Shown piece after piece: positions 9,025 to 17,765 of a stretch of 64,000 nucleotides of DNA. A model generated the notes under the pieces. It had not been told where the DNA came from. It saw only the letters and a list, made by a program, of their open reading frames with translations, and ran no database searches. The position numbers and the translations under genes are program-made. The stretch is from Picrophilus oshimae DSM 9789. GTDB lineage: Archaea; Thermoplasmatota; Thermoplasmata; Thermoplasmatales; Thermoplasmataceae. Each line of letters opens with the position of its first letter. Position 1 is the first letter of the stretch. The stretch spans positions 372,001-436,000 of the forward strand of contig NZ_FWYE01000001.1 of NCBI RefSeq assembly GCF_900176435.1, given 5' to 3'.

Positions 9025-10437
9025 ATGTACGCTGAAAGTGTAATTTCTTTTAAAAATATCACTGTTTCCGTATTAAATATAACAAGTAGAAGGATATACG
9101 GAAGCATAGGCATAGAAAATGCTGATGGTTCAAGGGATGATTTTAAGATTATTTTTAGCTACGATGATGACATAGACGTTGATGAGTCAACAGCAGGGCT
9201 TATACTAACAATGCCTGTTATAAACTATGCCTACTTCTCAAGGGAAATCACATTGAACTTTGATTTGTCATACGAGGATAAAAGTTTAATAGAAAGATTC
9301 ATAAAAATAAACAATCATGAGGTTTTTATAAACAAAATTATAAACCGCAGGTATGATTTTATATTAAATGAATACATACCAGATGATTCTGATATAAATG
9401 AAAAGAATGCCAGTGGAATAACAGTTTTAAATGCAAATGCAAGGCCAAATAATAAGGGATTTGAAACCAATAAAAACAGGGTTGCCATAATGTCTTCTGG
9501 GGGCAAGGAAAGCCTTCTTGGCTATGGCATTTTAAACGAGATTGGTGCTGAAACCTACGCATTTTACTTTGAAGAATCCGGTTCACACTGGCTGACCGCA
9601 AAAACAGCCTATGATTACTATTCAAGGCATTTCAAGAACGTTTTTAAGATCTGGTCAAATGTGGATAGATTCTATAAGTTTATGAATCTAAAATTAAAAA
9701 TTATTGATAAATCAAAAATTAATATAAGGGCAGACGACTATCCAATACAGGTCTTTATATTTCCTGTATATATATTCTCGATGATACCATTTATGAAAAA
9801 ATACGGCATTGGAAACATAGTTATGGGGGATGAATTCGATGATCCCAGGCAGATGAAGTTATTCCACGGTATGAAGTATTACTATGGTATATTCGATCAA
9901 ACCGTTGATTTCAACGATATGATGACCGATTATTTTAAATTAACTGGCAAAGACATAGATGTTTATTCAATAGTTTATCCAATAACAGGAAGCCTTGAGG
10001 AAAAAATACTAATGGAAAGGTACCATGATCTGTTTTTGAACCAGAGATCATGCCATTCATGCCATATAAAGGACGGAAGGATAGTTCCATGCGGTAAATG
10101 CACAAAATGCCTTGGCATACTGCTCTTCATTCTTGCAAACAACGGCGACCCAGGGGAGATAGGGTATTCCAATAACGATATAAGATTGCTTCCAAGAAGG
10201 TTAAAAAAGGCAAGGCTGAGGCTTGATCCTGATGAGATAAAATATACAGAATCAAGAATAGGCATAATTAATGATAATGACTATAATCATGTTGCAGGCA
10301 TTCACATAATGCCATATGAAAATAGTATATTATCAAAGGTTCCAGAGATGTACAGGGATAATATATTTAAAATATTCAATGAGTACAGTTCAGGAATTTA
10401 CAAATTAAACAATAATAAATGGGAGAGGATATCCTAA
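9025..10437 (+). CDS. PP-loop ATPase of MurL-like type
   Basis: 470 residues. A PP-loop SSGGKESLLGYGIL lies at about residues 156-169, the ATP-pyrophosphatase signature. It is followed by FYFEESGSHWLTAKTAYDYY, then RADDYPIQVFIFPVYIFS and GNIVMGDEFDD, and a cysteine cluster CHSCHIKDGRIVPCGKCTKC near residue 346 that may bind a metal. The order resembles, from memory, the MurL family (ATP-dependent UDP-MurNAc-L-Ala-L-Glu epimerase). This organism lacks murein, so the substrate must differ; a glutamyl or peptide carboxylate activated with ATP is my inference. The first 150 residues are beta-rich and unrecognised. It is the last gene of the three-gene operon and overlaps the convergent tsr3 end by 4 bases. 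Confidence 0.72.
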   Translation: MYAESVISFKNITVSVLNITSRRIYGSIGIENADGSRDDFKIIFSYDDDIDVDESTAGLILTMPVINYAYFSREITLNFDLSYEDKSLIERFIKINNHEVFINKIINRRYDFILNEYIPDDSDINEKNASGITVLNANARPNNKGFETNKNRVAIMSSGGKESLLGYGILNEIGAETYAFYFEESGSHWLTAKTAYDYYSRHFKNVFKIWSNVDRFYKFMNLKLKIIDKSKINIRADDYPIQVFIFPVYIFSMIPFMKKYGIGNIVMGDEFDDPRQMKLFHGMKYYYGIFDQTVDFNDMMTDYFKLTGKDIDVYSIVYPITGSLEEKILMERYHDLFLNQRSCHSCHIKDGRIVPCGKCTKCLGILLFILANNGDPGEIGYSNNDIRLLPRRLKKARLRLDPDEIKYTESRIGIINDNDYNHVAGIHIMPYENSILSKVPEMYRDNIFKIFNEYSSGIYKLNNNKWERIS

Positions 10438-10940
10438 AAGTACATATCCTCTGTTTTTTTTATATCCTCCTGGGTTCTGCATCTTTCATAATCAGATAAT
10501 GGCATCATGTTTACACTTAAAAATGTCTGCGCCCATGAAAATTTTTCAAGAATCTTAGAAGCCTCATCATGCCTGCCAAGAATGTAAAGAGCGGCGGCAG
10601 CGGCCTCAACCGATGATAGTTTTCCAGGCCTTCCATAGTTCACGGGGTTTACAGGCAGCAGCAATGGGAGCCTTCTTGCATTCAATGGCCTTATTCTTGA
10701 TATATCATTTATTGAATTCCATGAGGTTTCAAGAATGCAGAGGCCATAGGCACTGTAAAGCCCTGAATCTTTGTTATTTAGATATATTTCGCTGTACGGT
10801 GTTAAAACGATCTTTTTACCGATTGCTTTTAATGGTATGTGCCTTGCGAGGCTAAAGCGCTCAAGCTTCCTCATTGTTGCCTTTTTTGGATCGTCCATGT
10901 GGAAATCCACGTAATATATCACGGTATTCAAATATGTCAT
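10434..10940 (-). CDS. tsr3: Small-subunit rRNA aminocarboxypropyltransferase Tsr3
   Basis: Transfers the 3-amino-3-carboxypropyl group of S-adenosylmethionine to a modified uridine in helix 31 of the small-subunit rRNA, a ribosome maturation step shared by archaea and eukaryotes. 168 residues. Conserved blocks are ILETSWNSI (the family's D/E-C/T-SWN site), ARRLPLLLPVNPVNYGRPGK, LSSVEAAAAALYILG and FSWAQTFLSVN. Length and block order match the Tsr3/DUF367 family. It lies between the MurL-like operon (convergent) and divergent pyrG. The start ATG at 10940 looks right. Confidence 0.93.
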   Translation of the reverse strand: MTYLNTVIYYVDFHMDDPKKATMRKLERFSLARHIPLKAIGKKIVLTPYSEIYLNNKDSGLYSAYGLCILETSWNSINDISRIRPLNARRLPLLLPVNPVNYGRPGKLSSVEAAAAALYILGRHDEASKILEKFSWAQTFLSVNMMPLSDYERCRTQEDIKKTEDMYF

Positions 10941-11006
10941 TGTATATAAATTCAGTGTTTATAATTTAATACTCCATGGATAATATTTTATAAATCAATG
11001 AAAACA

Positions 11007-11013
11007 TTTATTA
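11007..11013 (+). promoter_or_regulatory. TATA-like box for pyrG
   Basis: TTTATTA, with purines AAAAC just upstream as a possible BRE, is centred about 25 bases before ATG 11035. This is the spacing expected for a leaderless transcript of the pyrG-SCP2-polC operon. Confidence 0.4.
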
Positions 11014-11034
11014 AAACATTTTTACTTTATAACA

Positions 11035-12639
11035 ATGCATTATATAGTTATAACCGGTGGTGTTATATCAGGGCTTGGCAAGGGTACGATCACCTCAAGC
11101 CTTTCATATCTTTTAAAGAATAGCGGCTTTAAGGTAACAAACATAAAGATAGACCCGTACATAAATTACGATGCAGGCACAATGAACCCATACCAGCATG
11201 GAGAGGTCTTTGTCCTTGACGATGGCAGCGAGGTCGATCTCGACCTTGGCAACTATGAGAGGTTCCTTGATACTGATCTAACAGGTAATAATAACATAAC
11301 AACAGGAAAGATTTACAAAAGCGTTATAGAAAGGGAAAGGCATGGCGATTATCTTGGAAAAACTGTTCAGATAATACCGCATATAACCAATGAAATAAAG
11401 GAAAGAATTAAAAAGGCATCCAGCGGCTATGATATAGCATTAATAGAGGTCGGTGGAACCGTCGGTGACATAGAATCAATGCCATTCATAGAGGCTGTAA
11501 GGCAGTTAAGGTCAACGGATGACGTTATATACAGCCACGTAACTTTGGTTCCCGAGATAAACGGTGAGCAGAAAACAAAGCCAACACAGCACAGTGTTAA
11601 GGAATTAAGATCCCTTGGCATATCTCCTGATATACTATTCTGCAGATCTGAAAAGCCCCTTGGAAAGGACGTTATTGAAAAGATCTCGCTGTTCACGGAC
11701 GTCCCTGCAAGCGGAATAATAAGCATGTACAATGTAAAAAATGTGTACATGATCCCTGAAATAATGATGCGCCAGGGTATTTTAGAATACATAAAGAAGA
11801 GAACCGGGACATCGAATCATAATTTAGATTACACATGGAGGAACTTTGTTGAGAATATAAAGAATCCGGCAGAATCGGTTGACATTGCAATAGTTGGCAA
11901 GTACATAGAGCTCCAGGATGCATATATAAGCCACAAGGAGGCATTTTCACATGTAACAGGAAACACTGGAATATCGGTTAACATACACTGGGTTGATGCT
12001 GATAAGCTCTTAAACAGTACACATGATCTTAAAAATGTTGATGGCATACTTGTCCCGGGCGGCTTCGGCTACCGCGGTGTTGAGGGAAAGATCATAGCCG
12101 CAAGGTATGCCAGGGAGAATAGAATACCATATTTAGGCATATGCCTTGGATTCCAGGTTTCTGTAATAGAAATATCAAGGTCATTGCTTGGATTAAAGGG
12201 TGCAAACAGCACAGAATTTGATAATAATACCGATTATCCTGTAATAGATATACTTCCGGAGCAGAGCAATATAAGCGATCTTGGCGGCACAATGCGCCTT
12301 GGCTCAAAAAAGGTATTAATAAAAGATGGAACCCTCGCAAAAAACATTTATAAATCAGATATAATATACGAGAGGCACAGGCACAGGTACGAGGTAAACC
12401 CGGATTACATAGAAAGACTGGAGGATTCAGGTGTGATATTCTCCGGAACAGACGATGAAAAGATACGCATGGAGATACTCGAGTTATCAGACCGTGATAA
12501 TTACATAGCAACACAGTACCATGCAGAGTTTAAATCCAGACCATTGAACCCATCGAAAGTGCACATGCACCTTGTGCTGAAGGCCCTCGAATACAGGAGG
12601 AATATTTATGAAAGAAACACTTCAGGAATTAGTAGATAA
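11035..12639 (+). CDS. pyrG: CTP synthase
   Basis: Converts UTP to CTP with ATP and glutamine. 534 residues, full length. The N-terminal synthetase domain opens with [20 protein letters not shown] (residues 3-22), which holds the P-loop, and continues with [20 protein letters not shown]. The C-terminal class I glutamine amidotransferase domain has [11 protein letters not shown], the nucleophile in YLGICLGFQ (about C369), and the His/Glu pair in [10 protein letters not shown] near residue 490. The gene starts an operon: its last 32 bases overlap the SCP2 gene, and DNA polymerase DP2 follows. Confidence 0.98.
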   Translation: MHYIVITGGVISGLGKGTITSSLSYLLKNSGFKVTNIKIDPYINYDAGTMNPYQHGEVFVLDDGSEVDLDLGNYERFLDTDLTGNNNITTGKIYKSVIERERHGDYLGKTVQIIPHITNEIKERIKKASSGYDIALIEVGGTVGDIESMPFIEAVRQLRSTDDVIYSHVTLVPEINGEQKTKPTQHSVKELRSLGISPDILFCRSEKPLGKDVIEKISLFTDVPASGIISMYNVKNVYMIPEIMMRQGILEYIKKRTGTSNHNLDYTWRNFVENIKNPAESVDIAIVGKYIELQDAYISHKEAFSHVTGNTGISVNIHWVDADKLLNSTHDLKNVDGILVPGGFGYRGVEGKIIAARYARENRIPYLGICLGFQVSVIEISRSLLGLKGANSTEFDNNTDYPVIDILPEQSNISDLGGTMRLGSKKVLIKDGTLAKNIYKSDIIYERHRHRYEVNPDYIERLEDSGVIFSGTDDEKIRMEILELSDRDNYIATQYHAEFKSRPLNPSKVHMHLVLKALEYRRNIYERNTSGISR

Positions 12640-12937
12640 GGCAAATAATAAGATAAAGGATGACCCAAAGTACGCTGATAAGCTTAAAAATGTAAATAAA
12701 ACAATAACAATAACATTCGATGATAAGGAAACATACCATTTTAAGGTTGAGAACGGCCATATAACAAACCCGGAGGAGGGAAAGGTCCCTGCGGACATTG
12801 AGGTAAGTGTCTCATCAGAGAACTTTAAAAAGATATTAAACAAGGAAATGAATGCAATGGATGCATATTTAAATAAAAAGATTATAATAAAATCGTCTCT
12901 AATGGATAAGTTATTATTAAGTGATCTATTAAAGTAG
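12608..12937 (+). CDS. SCP2 sterol-carrier-like domain protein
   Basis: 109 residues forming a stand-alone SCP2 (sterol carrier protein 2-like) lipid-binding fold: [20 protein letters not shown], then [20 protein letters not shown], and the end [13 protein letters not shown]. Such small archaeal proteins are thought to bind hydrophobic ligands; the ligand is unknown. The start is well supported by AGGAGGA at 12595-12601, about 6 bases before ATG 12608, inside the pyrG 3' end, so translation is probably coupled to pyrG. The stop TAG at 12935-12937 runs straight into the polC start. Confidence 0.82.
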   Translation: MKETLQELVDKANNKIKDDPKYADKLKNVNKTITITFDDKETYHFKVENGHITNPEEGKVPADIEVSVSSENFKKILNKEMNAMDAYLNKKIIIKSSLMDKLLLSDLLK

Positions 12938-12939
12938 TG

Positions 12940-15900
12940 ATGATAGATCACTCCCTTTTTGATTACAATGAAAGATTAAGAAAGGAAACATATGAATGCT
13001 ATGAAATAGCAAAAAAGGCAAGGGCCATGGGCCTTGATGTCTCAGATGAGGTTGAGATACCCATTGCAAATGACATGGCCGAACGCGTTGAGGAATTAAT
13101 ACATATAAGCGGCATTGCAGGTGAGATTAGAGAGCTTTCAAAATCCATGTCCAGGGAGGAATTATCTCTTCATATATCAAAAAAGGTTGCATCACTTTTA
13201 AAGGATAACAGGGTTGAGGCACTTGACAAGGCTGTCCGTGTTGGTCTTGCGATTTTAACAGAGGGCATACTTGTGGCCCCACTTGAGGGCATAAAGGATG
13301 TAAAGATAAATAAAAATGATGACGGGACAGAATACGTTTCAATTGTTTATTCAGGACCGATAAGAAGTGCCGGCGGCACGGCGCAGGCATTAAGCGTGCT
13401 TATCGCAGATATAGTTAGAAGGGAATTAAACATAGGATCATTTTCGCCCACAGATGATGAGATTGAGAGATACATAGAGGAAGTAGAGGCATACAATAGA
13501 TTAAAGCATCTGCAATACATGCCAACACCTGATGAGATAAGACTTGTTTTAAAGAATTCTCCTGTAATGATAGATGGCGAGGGCAGCGAGGAAGAAGAGG
13601 TATCAGGCCACAGGGATATGAAGAGGATAACAACGAACAGGATAAGGGGTGGCATGTGCCTTGTACTCTGCGAGGGTTTAATACAGAAGGCAAAAAAGGT
13701 GCTAAAATACACAAATGTAATGCATCTAAATGAATGGAATATCCTTGAGAACATAGGAAAGAATAAAAGCGATGAGAAAACAGAGAACAAGTCCGAGAAA
13801 TACTTAAAGGATATTATAGCCGGCAGGCCCGTCTTCGGTTACCCGAACAGGCCAGGTGGCTTCAGATTAAGATATGGCCGTTCAAGGATTTCAGGACTTG
13901 CAGCTGCTTCGATAAATCCTGTTACCATGAAGGTTCTAAACGATTTTATTGCCATAGGGTCCCAGATAAAGGTTGAGCTGCCAGGAAAGGCCGCGGCTAT
14001 AACACCATGCGATTCAATAAATGGCCCGATGGTCTTAACAAGATCCGGGGATCATATAAAGGTAAAAAGCATTGAGCAGGCGGAGAAGATAAAAAACGAT
14101 ATAGAAAGAATAACAGATCTTGGCGAGATATTAATTGCATACGGAGACTTTCTTGAAAACAATAGAAACCTCGATTTATCTCCGTTTACAAGGGAGTGGT
14201 GGGAGTACTATTTAAATGATGAGCTGTCAATTTATAAAAGCAGGGATCCGGACCAGTTCGATGCGGTTAATATATCAAGGAAATATAAGATACCAATGTT
14301 TCCAGGATACGATTACTTCTGGCATGATATCACAATGGAGGAGCTTAATTTATTAATAAATGCAATAGCAAATGGAATTATAAATGATGATTCCATGATG
14401 CTTGATGCCTCAGTCTCCGAGATATTAATAAAGCTCGGCATTGAATTTAAAAAGCATAATAATAAATTAATTCTGCATGAGTACTATCCATTAATTGTAT
14501 CCTGCGGCTTTGATTTAATCAATGAAAAAATTGTAAAGGTAAGTGATGAAAGGAAAAACGACGTTTTAGGCACAGTTAATGCCCTTTCAGGCATTGAGAT
14601 AAAGCCAAGGGCTCCGGTGCGTGTTGGTGCCAGGCTTGGAAGGCCGGAAAAGGCCGGAGATAGAAAGATGAAGCCAAAGGTTCATGGACTGTTTCCATTA
14701 ATGAACTATGGCGGTTCGACAAGATCAATAATAAACGCCGCAAGATCCGGCTCAATCATGGATATCGAGCTCGGTGCAAGGATATGCAGGGTATGCGGCA
14801 CCGAGACCCCATTCGTAAGATGCCCGAAATGTGGCATGCCAACAGAGGATTCTGATTCAGAGAAAAAATTTAAGATAGACATATCAAAGGCTCTTGATGA
14901 TGCAGCCTTAAGGGTTTCCACGGACATTGGCACCATAAAGGAATTAAAGGGCGTTAAAAAGTTAATGTCAAGGAGATCAGTAATTGAACCACTGGAAAAG
15001 GCCATATTAAGGGCAAAGCACGGCATATCAATAAATAAGGATGGAACATGCCGCTATGATATGTCAGATATACCTATAACACATTTCAAATACAATGAGA
15101 TATCATTAACAAGGCAAAGGCTCATGGAGCTTGGATACAGTGATTCTGATATAAATGAGATATATCCACAGGATATAATCATACCAAGGGACGCTGCCTC
15201 ATACCTTTTAAATGTTTCAAAGTTTATCGACGATCTGCTTGTCAATTATTATGGCCTTGGACCTTATTACATGTGCAACAGCGAGGATGACCTCATAGGC
15301 CATCTTGTAATAGGGCTTGCGCCTCACACATCTGGAGGTATAGTTGGCAGAATCATAGGATTTTCGGATGTTAATGGTTGCTATGCACATCCATTCTTCC
15401 ATGCTGCAAAGAGAAGGAACTGCGATGGTGATGAGGATAGCATAATGCTGCTTTTGGATGGATTATTAAACTTTTCAAAGAAGTACCTGCCATCAACAAC
15501 AGGCGGCCTTATGGATGCACCGCTGGTTCTAACGCTCATACTTGATCCAGAGGAGATCGATAAGGAGGCACTAAACGTTGACACACTGCAAAGGTATCCT
15601 CTCGATTTTTATATTGCCACTGAGAAGAATGCACCTCCGGCAAGCATAGAAAACATGATGAAGACCATGAAAGTTTTGATAAGGGATGGAAGGTACACAG
15701 GGATTTCATATTCCTTTGATACAGGTGATATATCATCCGGTACCAGGCTTTCAGCATATAAAACAATAGGCTCAATGGAGGAAAAGATAGAAAAGCAGCT
15801 GGGCCTTGCAAGGATATTAAGATCTGTTGATGAAAACGATGTTGCAGCCCGTGTGCTATCATCACATTTCCTTCCTGATATATATGGAAATTTCAGAAGC

Positions 15901-16182
15901 TTCTTTACCCAGGAATTTAGATGCACAAAATGCAATGCCAAGTACCGCAGGGTTCCCCTCTCAGGAAGATGCCTGAGATGTGGTTCATCGAATATAATAT
16001 TAACAATACATCACGGCAGCATAGTAAAGTACCTTAATGAAACAAAGAAGGTAATGAACGAATATAAATTGCCTGATTACCTGGTTTTTAGAATAAACAG
16101 GTTATTGGAGCAGATAGAGAGCACATTTGACATTGAAAATGGCAATGACACTACCCTTGATGCATTAATTGAAAATGAATAG
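12940..16182 (+). CDS. polC: DNA polymerase D large subunit DP2
   Basis: Catalytic subunit of the euryarchaeal replicative family D polymerase; it works with DP1, not seen here. About 1,080 residues and intein-free. Conserved features are SGPIRSAGGTAQALSVLIAD near residue 130, GRPVFGYPNRPGGFRLRYGR, the catalytic acidic motif NCDGDEDSIMLLLDG near residue 828, and two zinc modules: CRVCGTETPFVRCPKCGMP near residue 612 and CTKCNAKYRRVPLSGRCLRC near residue 996. GTG 12937 is in frame, but ATG 12940 directly after the SCP2 stop is the likelier start. The end of the pyrG operon is 34 bases before the HTH gene, which has its own TATA-like box. Confidence 0.97.
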   Translation: MIDHSLFDYNERLRKETYECYEIAKKARAMGLDVSDEVEIPIANDMAERVEELIHISGIAGEIRELSKSMSREELSLHISKKVASLLKDNRVEALDKAVRVGLAILTEGILVAPLEGIKDVKINKNDDGTEYVSIVYSGPIRSAGGTAQALSVLIADIVRRELNIGSFSPTDDEIERYIEEVEAYNRLKHLQYMPTPDEIRLVLKNSPVMIDGEGSEEEEVSGHRDMKRITTNRIRGGMCLVLCEGLIQKAKKVLKYTNVMHLNEWNILENIGKNKSDEKTENKSEKYLKDIIAGRPVFGYPNRPGGFRLRYGRSRISGLAAASINPVTMKVLNDFIAIGSQIKVELPGKAAAITPCDSINGPMVLTRSGDHIKVKSIEQAEKIKNDIERITDLGEILIAYGDFLENNRNLDLSPFTREWWEYYLNDELSIYKSRDPDQFDAVNISRKYKIPMFPGYDYFWHDITMEELNLLINAIANGIINDDSMMLDASVSEILIKLGIEFKKHNNKLILHEYYPLIVSCGFDLINEKIVKVSDERKNDVLGTVNALSGIEIKPRAPVRVGARLGRPEKAGDRKMKPKVHGLFPLMNYGGSTRSIINAARSGSIMDIELGARICRVCGTETPFVRCPKCGMPTEDSDSEKKFKIDISKALDDAALRVSTDIGTIKELKGVKKLMSRRSVIEPLEKAILRAKHGISINKDGTCRYDMSDIPITHFKYNEISLTRQRLMELGYSDSDINEIYPQDIIIPRDAASYLLNVSKFIDDLLVNYYGLGPYYMCNSEDDLIGHLVIGLAPHTSGGIVGRIIGFSDVNGCYAHPFFHAAKRRNCDGDEDSIMLLLDGLLNFSKKYLPSTTGGLMDAPLVLTLILDPEEIDKEALNVDTLQRYPLDFYIATEKNAPPASIENMMKTMKVLIRDGRYTGISYSFDTGDISSGTRLSAYKTIGSMEEKIEKQLGLARILRSVDENDVAARVLSSHFLPDIYGNFRSFFTQEFRCTKCNAKYRRVPLSGRCLRCGSSNIILTIHHGSIVKYLNETKKVMNEYKLPDYLVFRINRLLEQIESTFDIENGNDTTLDALIENE

Positions 16183-16216
16183 AAATATTTATATAACAAT
16201 TTATTTATTTTAGATT

Positions 16217-17152
16217 GTGGATTACAGGCATGATTTGATCATAAAGCTTTACGATGCGCTCATAAAGAATGGTTTTAATGTATCAGAGCCTGATTTATAC
16301 GGCCTTGTTACCTTTGATCTAATATGCAGGCGTAATGATGAAAAGTACATAATAAAGGTTTTATATAATATAGACACGTTCAGCAGGCTTAGCATATCAT
16401 CTTTAATGGCCATGGCCAGCGTTACAAAATCAAGCATAATAGTAATAGGTGAAAAGAGCGGTAGCGGGAGGCTTGAGGATGGAATACTATATTACAGGCA
16501 TCATATACCAATAATGTCATTTAAAACGTTTATTGATTACATAAACGGTGAGAGCCCATATATATATTCTGCGCCAGGTGGATACTATGTATCCATAGAC
16601 GGGGATAAGATGAGAAGGATAAGGGAGTTAAAGGGTTACTCTGTTGGATATTTATCATCAAAGCTTGGCATATCAAGGAGATCAATATCACTTTACGAAT
16701 CAGGAAGCTCTGCAACCATAGACATCTATTTAAAGCTTGAGGAAACACTTGGCGAGGATCTGACAAAGGACATAGATATAAGAAACGAAAAATATGATTA
16801 TAATATAAAGGACGATATAAAGGATGTTTTTATAAGGGAAACGTTCCAGATGCTTTCAGCACTTGGCTATTCCTATGAATACATAAAGAAATCCCCATTT
16901 GATGGATTTTCATATGATCCTGAAACCATGTTCATGCTTGGTATATTTAATAATTACATGGAAAATGAGAGGATAATCTCAATAAAAAAGATCAGCCAGG
17001 TTTTAAATAACATACCATTGATTATACAAAAGGAGTATACTGAAAAGGAGAATATCTATGGATGCCCTGTTGTCTCAATATCTGAGTTAAGGAGCATGGG
17101 CAGCATGTCCGCATTTAAAAAATTAATAGAGAAGAGATACAGTTACGATTAA
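16217..17152 (+). CDS. Archaeal HTH-type transcriptional regulator
   Basis: 311 residues. The N-terminal ~115 residues look like a restriction-endonuclease-like or sensor fold (DLICRRNDEKYIIKVLYNID). A Cro/C1-type helix-turn-helix follows at about residues 132-190: IRELKGYSVGYLSSKLGISR then RSISLYESGSS. This architecture matches the conserved archaeal family annotated as putative HTH-type transcriptional regulatory protein. Start is GTG 16217, with TTTATATA at 16188-16195 about 25 bases upstream, so probably leaderless. Only one base separates its stop from the next gene, so the two are co-expressed. Targets are unknown. Confidence 0.83.
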   Translation: MDYRHDLIIKLYDALIKNGFNVSEPDLYGLVTFDLICRRNDEKYIIKVLYNIDTFSRLSISSLMAMASVTKSSIIVIGEKSGSGRLEDGILYYRHHIPIMSFKTFIDYINGESPYIYSAPGGYYVSIDGDKMRRIRELKGYSVGYLSSKLGISRRSISLYESGSSATIDIYLKLEETLGEDLTKDIDIRNEKYDYNIKDDIKDVFIRETFQMLSALGYSYEYIKKSPFDGFSYDPETMFMLGIFNNYMENERIISIKKISQVLNNIPLIIQKEYTEKENIYGCPVVSISELRSMGSMSAFKKLIEKRYSYD

Positions 17153-17153
17153 T

Positions 17154-17765
17154 ATGGCCAGGGAGGATTATATAAGAAACAATGTCCTGCTCTTTGCGGG
17201 CATAAAGGGATTGATTGAGGATGGAAACGAATTAAGGAAGGATCTGCTGTTCTTCAGGCCAGAGATTATATATATAACGCTATCAAAAGAGGAGATAGAT
17301 GGCCTGAGATACTTTATTAAAAATCCCTTTGAGATGACCCTTTCAGATTACGAGATATTATACGGTGTTAATTTATCAAGATACGGCGAGGTTATGACGC
17401 CGCCACCGACATACATAGAGGCCGTTAAATATGCCGATGAAAATGATATAGAAATAGAACCCTTGGATATGAATGAGGAATTATATGAAAGGGAGTACTC
17501 AAACAGCATTAAAACGTTTGATTTAATAATGCATTCTTTAAGAAAGCGCAGGATAAAGAACAAGATATTCAGGGCAGACAGTGCCGAGGAATTCGTTGAT
17601 CTATGGAACAGCTATGTTGATTTGCATGGGTTTAAAAGGCTTTACATGAAAAGGCTTGATTATATAAGAACCGGTATAGACAATGCATTAAAAAACTCTG
17701 ATAAAAGGATAATGATAATCATTGATTATGATTTCTATAAAGACATTAAAAAATCTTATATGTAA
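17154..17765 (+). CDS. Uncharacterised protein, possibly degenerate TraB-like
   Basis: 203 residues with no transmembrane helix or signal peptide. Its block order recalls the TraB/PrgY domain: an N-terminal strand VLLFAGIKGLIEDGNELRKD where TraB proteins carry a GTxH motif, then FRPEIIYITLSKEEIDGLRY in place of the VVELDxxR strand, YGEVMTPPPTYIEAVKYADE with EIEPLDMNEE, and a C-terminal RTGIDNAL...RIMIIIDYDF. The catalytic-looking GTxH and ELD residues are missing, so any relationship is distant and the protein may be inactive. It sits one base after the HTH regulator and its end overlaps the convergent ABCE1 gene by 10 bases. Function is unknown. Confidence 0.55.
   Translation: MAREDYIRNNVLLFAGIKGLIEDGNELRKDLLFFRPEIIYITLSKEEIDGLRYFIKNPFEMTLSDYEILYGVNLSRYGEVMTPPPTYIEAVKYADENDIEIEPLDMNEELYEREYSNSIKTFDLIMHSLRKRRIKNKIFRADSAEEFVDLWNSYVDLHGFKRLYMKRLDYIRTGIDNALKNSDKRIMIIIDYDFYKDIKKSYM

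Noticed and set aside
13347-13790. A 147-codon minus-strand frame inside polC
   Set aside because: Antisense shadow of DP2; composition resembles reverse-complemented coding sequence, not a protein.
12940-16182. An intein in DP2
   Set aside because: Conserved motifs are contiguous, and the length (about 1,080 residues) matches intein-free DP2.
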